Both the position numbers and the translations under genes were made by a program. DNA of 64,000 nt from positions 3,348,001-3,412,000 of the forward strand of contig OW818676.1 in assembly GCA_942493235.1 (NCBI GenBank), given 5' to 3'. Positions 1 through 7,300 of the stretch are shown one piece after another. The stretch is from ENR-C587 sp942493235 (GTDB lineage Bacteria; Bacteroidota; Ignavibacteria; Kapaibacteriales; UBA2268). The notes beneath the pieces are model-generated. The model had not been told where the DNA came from, ran no database searches, and saw only the letters and a program-made list of their open reading frames with translations. The first letter of the stretch is position 1. Each line of letters starts with the position of its first letter.

Positions 1-860
1 CTTACAGTGTGATAATCAATACTTGGAAAATACTTAGCCAAGATAAAGACACTTTGCAGAAAATGATAAAAAAAGCCGATGATTATGTATGTTCAGAGGA
101 ATTTATCAAATCATCTTATCCGCTAAGTTTCGACCAAACTACGGATAGCATAATCACAGAATTTAAAGGAAATAGATATTATTCCAAACCAAGTAGTTCA
201 CTTGGCGGTGAGGTCTATGTTTATACCAGCGAACCGGAAACATTCCCTGTCCCGTATTTCAAGGATATGGTTCCGAATGATTTCACTGCTCTACCCTATT
301 ATTATGTAATTCCTCCCGAATGGACAGAAGTAATAAAACGATTAGATGAGCATAGTATCAAATATAAAAGAGTAAACGAAGCTATCAAATTAAATATTAA
401 GACATATCAATTTGACAGCTTAAAATGGAATACTACTCCGAATGAAGGAAGGCAGAAAGTAAATCATTTCACTATAAAGGAAATCGAAGCAACAAGAGAA
501 TTCCCTGCGGGTTCGGCAGTAATACCGGTTTTACAAAGAAGTGCAAAGGTATTGATTCACTTTTTAGAGCCTCAAAGTTACGACAGCTTTGTGCACTGGG
601 GATTTTTTAATACAATTTTTGAGCAGAAAGAATATGCCGAAACATATATAATGGATAAAATAGCCGATGAGATGCTTAAAGATGAAATAATCAAGACTGA
701 ATTCGAGAAGTGGAAAATTGATAATCCGCAATCAGTTAATAATCAAAGAGATATAGTAAATTGGTTCTATAAACAAACGCCTTATTGGGATAAACATTTG
801 AATATTTACCCCATAGGAAAGGTGTATGATAAGGAAGTATTTGAGAATTTATTCAAATAA
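1..860 (+). CDS. M14-family zinc carboxypeptidase, C-terminal part (gene cut by window edge)
   Basis: The frame is open from the left edge, so the GTG at 9 is not a real start and the gene continues upstream. The visible ~285 residues match the C-terminal region of large Bacteroidota M14 carboxypeptidases. Characteristic stretches are YYVIPPEWTEVIKRL, the PAGSAVIPVLQRSAKV segment and FLEPQSYDSFVHWGFFN followed by FEQKEYAE. The zinc-binding HxxE and distal His motifs of the catalytic domain lie outside the window, so activity cannot be judged. Family members are normally secreted and trim C-terminal residues of peptides. The next gene on this strand, gcvPA, starts 91 bases downstream and is functionally unrelated. 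The family assignment rests on remembered sequence pattern and is fairly secure; the substrate is unknown. Confidence 0.75.
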   Translation, partial: YSVIINTWKILSQDKDTLQKMIKKADDYVCSEEFIKSSYPLSFDQTTDSIITEFKGNRYYSKPSSSLGGEVYVYTSEPETFPVPYFKDMVPNDFTALPYYYVIPPEWTEVIKRLDEHSIKYKRVNEAIKLNIKTYQFDSLKWNTTPNEGRQKVNHFTIKEIEATREFPAGSAVIPVLQRSAKVLIHFLEPQSYDSFVHWGFFNTIFEQKEYAETYIMDKIADEMLKDEIIKTEFEKWKIDNPQSVNNQRDIVNWFYKQTPYWDKHLNIYPIGKVYDKEVFENLFK

Positions 861-951
861 TTTGCTTGAATTTTTGGAATAAAAAATAAATACTTGTAAA
901 TTGCATATTTTGAATTGACTAATAATAAATATTTTAAGTATAGGAGTAAAA

Positions 952-2292
952 ATGTCTTTTATACCGCACACAGATGCAGATAAACAAGAAATGCTAAAGA
1001 AAATTGGCGTTTCGACGGTAGAAGAATTATTTAAAACAATACCGGAATCAGTAAGATTAAAATCCGACCTGAATCTACCGGCAAAAATGTCAGAGTATGA
1101 AATAGTAAAACGAATAGACTCATTGGCAAAAGCTAATAAATCAGCAAGCGACAACGTATGCTTTATGGGTGGCGGAGCTTATGACCATTTCATTCCTTCG
1201 ATAGTCGGCTCTATAATGGACAGACCCGAATTCAAGACAGCTTATACTCCGTATCAAGCTGAAGTTTCTCAAGGCACTTTACAGGCTATGTATGAATATC
1301 AATCTATGATTTGTGCATTGACCGGTATGGACGTTGCCAATGCATCGCTTTATGATGCCGGCACAGCACTTGCCGAATCTTGTTTCTTAGCAAATGCTCA
1401 TAACCGTAGAACTCAAATGATTTATGCCGGCTCGGTTAATCCTCATTATACCACAGTTGCAGAGTCAGAATGTGCCGGCAGAGAATTTACATTTGATTCA
1501 GCGATTGCCGAAGACGGCACTTGCGATTTAGCTAAATTAGCTAAATTAGTAACAGATAAAACTTCACTTGTAATTGCTCAGCACCCGAATGCTTACGGTA
1601 ACTTCGAGCAAGTAGCTGAAATCGAAAAAATCGCTCATGCGGCGGGAGCTTTATTTGTTTCTGTAATAGACCCGATTTCTCTCGGTTTATTAGAAGCACC
1701 GGGAGCATATAATGCCGATATAGTAGTTGGTGAAGGTCAATCACTTGGAATACCTTTAAGCTTTGGCGGTCCTTACTTAGGAGTATTTGCCGTTAAACAG
1801 GAATTAGTGCGTAAAATTCCGGGCAGAATCTGCGGTATTACCGAAGACCAAGACGGCAGACGTGGTTTTGTACTAACTCTTCAGACTCGTGAACAGCAAA
1901 TCAAACGCGAGAAAGCAACTTCTAATATTTGCTCTAATCAGGGGTTATATATGCTCGCAGCTACTGTCTATATGGCAACTATGGGCAAGCAAGGTATAAA
2001 AGAAGTAGCCGAGTTGTGCCTTTCAAAATCTCATTATTTAGCTGAAGAAATTAAAAAATTAAATGGTTTTGAGCTATTAAACGACAAACCATTCTTTAAA
2101 GAATTTTTAGTTAAAACTCCTGTTGCGGCAAAAGATATAGTTGATGCAGCTATGCTTGAAGGCGTTTTAGCAGGTGTCGATACTGCTCGCTTCCCTGATT
2201 GTAAACAAGGTCTATTGATTGCAGTTACTGAGAAAAGAACTAAAGACGAAATGGATAAATTAGTAAGCATTTTGAAAAAATTTGCTAAATAA
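952..2292 (+). CDS. gcvPA: Glycine dehydrogenase (decarboxylating) subunit 1, P-protein alpha subunit
   Basis: This is the N-terminal half of the split glycine cleavage P-protein. With GcvPB it decarboxylates glycine and passes the aminomethyl group to lipoyl-GcvH in the cytoplasm. At 446 residues it has the usual length for the alpha subunit. Typical features include the start MSFIPHTDADKQEML, the YTPYQAEVSQGTLQAMYEYQS region, LYDAGTALAES, and GGPYLGVFA followed by a PGRICG segment. The PLP-binding lysine resides in the beta subunit, so its absence here is normal. ATG 952 is preceded by a GGAG ribosome-binding site. The partner gcvPB is not adjacent and not in the window, nor are gcvT and gcvH, although gcvPB often follows gcvPA directly. 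A GC-rich hairpin follows the stop. Confidence 0.95.
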   Translation: MSFIPHTDADKQEMLKKIGVSTVEELFKTIPESVRLKSDLNLPAKMSEYEIVKRIDSLAKANKSASDNVCFMGGGAYDHFIPSIVGSIMDRPEFKTAYTPYQAEVSQGTLQAMYEYQSMICALTGMDVANASLYDAGTALAESCFLANAHNRRTQMIYAGSVNPHYTTVAESECAGREFTFDSAIAEDGTCDLAKLAKLVTDKTSLVIAQHPNAYGNFEQVAEIEKIAHAAGALFVSVIDPISLGLLEAPGAYNADIVVGEGQSLGIPLSFGGPYLGVFAVKQELVRKIPGRICGITEDQDGRRGFVLTLQTREQQIKREKATSNICSNQGLYMLAATVYMATMGKQGIKEVAELCLSKSHYLAEEIKKLNGFELLNDKPFFKEFLVKTPVAAKDIVDAAMLEGVLAGVDTARFPDCKQGLLIAVTEKRTKDEMDKLVSILKKFAK

Positions 2293-2316
2293 TATTCTAT
2301 TATCATAAATAGTATT

Positions 2317-2344
2317 CAACCACAGGGCTCCCCCCCTGTGGTTG
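2317..2344 (+). terminator. Terminator-like hairpin after gcvPA
   Basis: A perfect 10-bp stem (CAACCACAGG at 2317-2326 pairs with 2335-2344) encloses an eight-base, C-rich loop, 24 bases after the gcvPA stop. No T-run follows, so it is not a textbook intrinsic terminator. It may stabilise the mRNA 3' end or mark a processing site. Confidence 0.5.
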
Positions 2345-2400
2345 TGCTATAAAGAAAAACATAATCAAATTAATAATTTTAAAAAACTTATATTTATTCA

Positions 2401-2730
2401 ATGAAAATATTCTTTAAAATAAAAAGTTTCTTTATCAGTTTAATAAATTATATAATTAGCAAGAGAAGGCTATTTATATATTTAGCTGTTATTGGAGTAA
2501 TCATGATTAACTTCGTATTTTCTGAATATGGCATTATTAATAGAATCAGTCTGGAATTAGATAAACAAGAATTATTTGAAAAAATTGGAGCTGAACAAAT
2601 AGTTAAAGATTCCTTATATCAACGAATCAAGACTTTAAATAATGACACATTAGAAATCGAAAGATTAGCCAGAGAATACTACGGAATGATTAAACCCGGT
2701 GAGAAGCTGTTTATTTTCAAAAAGAAATAA
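2401..2730 (+). CDS. FtsB/DivIC-like septum formation initiator protein
   Basis: This is a 109-residue bitopic membrane protein with a basic cytoplasmic N-terminus. One transmembrane segment lies at about residues 24-42, followed by a short coiled coil (about 45-80). The C-terminal motif LEIERLAREYYGMIKPGEK is characteristic of the FtsB/DivIC family, in which these residues contact FtsL and FtsQ/DivIB. The role in the family is to help recruit and activate the septal cell-wall synthase during division. Length is typical. It is followed after 26 bases by a secreted-protein gene with no known link to division. FtsB and DivIC cannot be told apart from sequence alone, so no symbol is assigned. 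Confidence 0.85.
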   Translation: MKIFFKIKSFFISLINYIISKRRLFIYLAVIGVIMINFVFSEYGIINRISLELDKQELFEKIGAEQIVKDSLYQRIKTLNNDTLEIERLAREYYGMIKPGEKLFIFKKK

Positions 2731-2756
2731 TTATGAATAAATAAAAAAGTTATAAA

Positions 2757-4001
2757 ATGCAAAAATCCGCTATCAATCTACTTTTCTTATTATTTTTTAT
2801 ATTTATTATTCCGGCTACCAGCCAATCTCAAACAGGTGCTGACCGAATGCTATTAGACGGGTCAGAGAATTTAGTACAGTTCAATCTTGACAGCACAGGC
2901 AATTGGTGGGCAGTTACCCAGCCATTTACTACTCAATTCAGAGCAATAATCAACGGACAAGAGTCAGCTGCTTATGTGGAGCTTACCGGATTAAAATTTT
3001 CATCTAATGGCATCAAATGGGCATTTTTCGGCAAAGACAATATTGGGTGGAATGTAGTATCTGCCGATACAAGTATTCGTATCACGGCTGATTCGGTAGT
3101 TGAAATACTTTACTCAACTACAAATTCCGAATTAGTCTATTCCTATATAAATGCTAATCAGGAATATTTAGTTATTCGCGATAAAATCATAGATGTTTAC
3201 TCAAAATTCGGAAGCTTTTATATCAGCCAAAACGGAGCGAAATATGCCTATATCAGCAAGCGTGGCAGCAGCTTTGTAATCAATATTAATGGCAAAGAAA
3301 GCAGTACTTTTGATGATATTAAACCAATGGGCTACTGGCATAACGGCGATTTCAAATATGCAGCACGCTCAGGTTCCAATTGGCAGATTTATAAAAATTT
3401 CGACCCTATTACAGAAATGTATCCTAACATTACTGAAGTAGTTATGAATCACTTAGGAACGGTTGCCGCCGCAATTGTTCAAAACACTTCGGACTACTAC
3501 CAAACAATTCTATTTAGCGATGAATACTACGATATATTATACAGTGGCAAATATGACAATATGAGTAATTTGGTGATTCACCCCTACGAACCAATGATAG
3601 CATGTAACGCCGAATTGAATAATGCTTTTTTTGTATTGCTTAATTCTACCGAATATACAGCCGAAGAATCATCAAGCAAGCCTTCATTCACTCACGACGG
3701 TTCTGAATTATATTTTTTAACTTGCAAAATCAACTGCTATGTAAGTATTAATGGTAAGAAATACAAGATTTTTAACCAACTCGATACTCAGTCGCCATTT
3801 ACCAAGAAGCCAAATAGCTTGACAATTTCTTATGCTACTAATTCTACTTTAGTAGTTCAGAATATCGAAGGCAGTGAAATGTTCGGCTCTTTACTGATTG
3901 ACTATTCTACAGCTCCGATTTATAATTGGAGAACAGGATATTATGAATCTTTAGCAAGTATAAACAACAGACTCTATTTACTTGCAACTAAAGTATTTTA
4001 A
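2757..4001 (+). CDS. Secreted protein of unknown function, beta-propeller-like repeats
   Basis: 414 residues with a clear signal peptide (hydrophobic residues 5-20, cleavage plausible after ATSQSQ). The mature part is made of short beta-strand-like segments with recurring patterns such as F(S/T)xxGxxxAF and NGKxSxTFDDI. It resembles WD40/PD40-type or TolB-like propeller proteins, but I do not recognise a named family. No T9SS sorting domain is visible at the C-terminus (ends LYLLATKVF), so a periplasmic or outer-membrane-associated location is more likely than T9SS export. It follows the FtsB-like gene by 26 bases and may be co-transcribed with it. Function is unknown. Confidence 0.7.
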   Translation: MQKSAINLLFLLFFIFIIPATSQSQTGADRMLLDGSENLVQFNLDSTGNWWAVTQPFTTQFRAIINGQESAAYVELTGLKFSSNGIKWAFFGKDNIGWNVVSADTSIRITADSVVEILYSTTNSELVYSYINANQEYLVIRDKIIDVYSKFGSFYISQNGAKYAYISKRGSSFVININGKESSTFDDIKPMGYWHNGDFKYAARSGSNWQIYKNFDPITEMYPNITEVVMNHLGTVAAAIVQNTSDYYQTILFSDEYYDILYSGKYDNMSNLVIHPYEPMIACNAELNNAFFVLLNSTEYTAEESSSKPSFTHDGSELYFLTCKINCYVSINGKKYKIFNQLDTQSPFTKKPNSLTISYATNSTLVVQNIEGSEMFGSLLIDYSTAPIYNWRTGYYESLASINNRLYLLATKVF

Positions 4002-4065
4002 GTATATCAGAGATATTTTTATCATAGTCTATGGAAATATATTTCAAGAAAATGTTAAAAATAGT

Positions 4066-4096
4066 TTTGTAGATTCAAGGATTTTCCGTAGTTTTG
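4066..4096 (+). promoter_or_regulatory. Bacteroidota-type sigma-A promoter of the SRP RNA
   Basis: TTTG at 4066-4069, then exactly 19 bases, then TAGTTTTG at 4089-4096. This matches the published Bacteroidota housekeeping consensus TTTG-N19-TAnnTTTG. The RNA's closing stem begins at 4099-4101, a few bases downstream, as expected for the transcription start. Confidence 0.75.
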
Positions 4097-4098
4097 TA

Positions 4099-4200
4099 AT
4101 GGGTCAGGTGCCGTGCATCTAAGACTAACCCAACTCCGCCAGGTTCGGAAGAAAGCAACGGTTAGTTAGATTTTAGAGTGCCACGGATTGCTTGGCCCAT
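4099..4200 (+). ncRNA. ffs: Signal recognition particle RNA, small bacterial (4.5S) type
   Basis: About 100 nt forming one long hairpin. The 5' end ATGGGTCAGGTGCCGTG pairs with the 3' end CGGATTGCTTGGCCCAT. The apical region contains the conserved Ffh-binding segment CCAGGTTCGGAAGAAAGCA followed by ACGG, the hallmark of domain IV. The 3' stem runs straight into six T residues (4201-4206), so the closing stem doubles as the terminator. It binds Ffh and targets ribosomes making membrane and secreted proteins. No Alu domain is present, as is usual in Gram-negative lineages. A consensus promoter lies immediately upstream. Confidence 0.93.
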
Positions 4201-4325
4201 TTTTTTATTTTGTTCAAACCTACATAAGCAATCTTCATAATTCGTTAAAATAAAATTCTCCTTAAAACGCTTATATAATATTGAGATGTTGATATATTAG
4301 AAACTTTGATAGAAAGCAACAAAAT

Positions 4326-7300
4326 ATGGATATACGCAAATATCTAAGATTATTATTTTTATTGATTTTTATTTGTAACTATTCTGTAATTGCAGAAATT
4401 AAAATTGATAAGAATAATCATGGTTTTTCTATTAGCCTCGAAAATTTAGATTATTCTAAATATTCCGATAATAATAACTCGTTTCTTATAAATATTAATA
4501 ATTCCGATGAACGCCTTTTTACTGATAGTCTGGGTAATATAAATGCTTTATTTGCTCTTCCGATTGGTTGGGGCTTAGATACAAATTGTCAATTTTCAGA
4601 ATTAAAACAGACCACCGATGAAGTTATCTTTTATATGCCAAATATAAATCACTACCCTATTAGCATTGAAAAGAAGGGTATTGAGCGAGCTACTCAAATA
4701 TATTTGCTTAAAATAAGTCCCTTCTATATTAATGGAAATAATATTTATTACCGTAATAATATAGCTTTTAATTTAAAATACAAACAAGAATTAACACCCG
4801 ATTTCGGCTTAGATAAGTATTCATATATCAATCAAAATATTCTCAATAGCGAGTATTCCGCTCATATACGCTATATCTCTGATAATAACAGAGTTCCGTT
4901 AACAAGCTCAGACAAAAAAGATAATAAACTCTTCTATGATACTAATTCCGAATATGTGAAGATACTAACTAATTATGATGGTGTTACTTATGTACTTGCA
5001 AGCGAAATAATTGCATTAAATCCTAAGTTTTCAGGTATAAATCTAAAAAATATCTTATTATTACATAAAGATAATCTCAATCCGTATTTTTCAAACGACA
5101 AAAACGGAATATTTGACCTAAGTGATACTATTTACTTTCTGGGTAAGAGAGCTTATGATGTAAATACTTGGTTTGACTCATTTAATAATAATTCTGTTTT
5201 CTATCTTACATATAGTATTACAGATACAAACAAAATGAAACTGACAAAAATGACAGATATTACTGTAGCTTCCGATACCATTAATTCAGTCAATTATTTA
5301 ATTCATATAGAAAAAGATAGTGCTTATTCTTATGGAAGTAATAGTTCTTTTACTCCTACTTCAAGCGGAGAAGGCTGGGGACATCGAGCTTTATCTGCTT
5401 TTCGTGATTCATCTATTTATTTAAATTTCAACTTTTCACCTATCGACAGTGAATATATAAAAGTTAAAACTCATAGCTATATAAAATCTAATGATATGCT
5501 ACGAGTGTTTAATCATCGCTTAACTTATAATTTTAATTCAAGTGTAAATGATACATTAAGCTTCAAATATTTAAACGGAATATTTAACTTGAATTATTCA
5601 TATTTTGCTAGCTCTGCGGCTTTTGTATGCGGCACTAATATTTTGAATTTAAAAAGCTTAGGCTTTCGTAATGCCTCAAATAAAATTTATGAAAATGACC
5701 AGTTAATCTATGATTTTTTAGAATTGGAAGGCAAAGCCAAACCTTTGGCAAATAACGGGTTTGCAAATTTCAAGACAGATTATTTAGAAAATCCTTCCAA
5801 TATTAAAATTAATGGTTTTAATCAAAAACAAGTATATGTAATTGATTCGGTTAATTCTCTATATAATGTACTTCAGGCAGATAAAGGCACACACTTCCTA
5901 ATTTCCTCAAAAGGAAAATCTAAATACACTTCCATTAAAATTGATGATACACTGATAGTTTCTTCAAAAGCTGAGGCATATTATATAGCATTTTTTGAAT
6001 TAGGAGCTGTAAAATCATATAGTTATACGAGCGAGCAGTATAATGATTTCATTAATCAATATAACTCAATCCCCACTAATACTGTTTTTGGAATTGCTTT
6101 AAATGTTAATAACTTGCCCTCACAAATTAAATCTCTTTTAAATAGTATAAATTCTAAATATATTAATTTTTATAGAAATGATTCGTCATATACGGCTGTC
6201 ATTAAAAAATCATCTTCTATAATCAGCGAGTCAATGGGAGAAAATTCAAATACCGAATATTTCAATATAGATGTCAATGGCAATAAATATAGCCTTAGCT
6301 TCAATCTTCCCGGAATTAATTATTATGATTTATATTTTACTGATAGATCTGCTTTAAAAAAATCAGAAGTAGAATTTGTTTACAAATCTGATTTAAAATC
6401 TTCTACCATGCAGTGTAACGTTTTAGTAATTGCCAATAGAGAGTTTAAAGATTTTGCCGAAAAATATGTAGAGATAAAAAAAGTAAGCAGACCCGACCTA
6501 AAGCTGTCTATCGCTTATATAGATGATATTGAAAAAGAATTTTCTTATGGTTACATATCACCTTCCGGAATAAAAGACTTTATTACGTACGGCTATTCTA
6601 ATTGGGGAAATTATAAACTTAGGTATGTAACAATAGTTGGCGATGCGAGCTGGGACCCAAGAAAAGTATTACATAATTCGACGTTTAATAATTATGTTAT
6701 TTCTTATGGTGTACCTACAAGTGACTCTTGGTACGGTATGGTAGAGGGTAATGATGTATTGCCCGATATTACAGTAGGTAGAATACCAATTAAGGATACT
6801 AATGATGCTAATAATTACTTAGAAAAGCTTATTAAATACGAAAATTACAAGCCGGCACCCTGGCAGTCAACAATGCTGTTTTTATCAGGCGGTAAAAATT
6901 TAAACGAAATGGAATATATACTCAGCTACCAAGAAAGCAATATGAATATTGTCGAAAAGTCAGCTGTCTGTATTAATACCGAATTGATTAAAAAGAAAAA
7001 TCCGGGCGAGTTCGAGCCAAGTGCAGGTTTGGAAATAGTCGAGAAAATCAATAATGGCGAGATGTTCGTGAATTTTATTGGGCATGGCTCTGCCCTATTG
7101 CTTGACCTTGACGGATGGACTCCCGAAGCTTTAGATAATTATGGTAAATATGGATTTTTGAATACTGTTGCTTGCAATACCGGTGCTTATGCTCTTCCCA
7201 ATGAAATCACAAGGAATGAGAGTTATTTATTTAGTAAAGAAAAAGGCTTTATTGCAGTAATGGGGGCTAGTGCCGAAGACAATGTTCATGAAGGTGGCAA

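Noticed and set aside
1541..1744. Minus-strand ORF inside gcvPA
   Set aside because: Shadow frame of a well-supported gene; the same applies to the other opposite-strand frames inside mutS, smc, mreB, sdhA and the giant genes.
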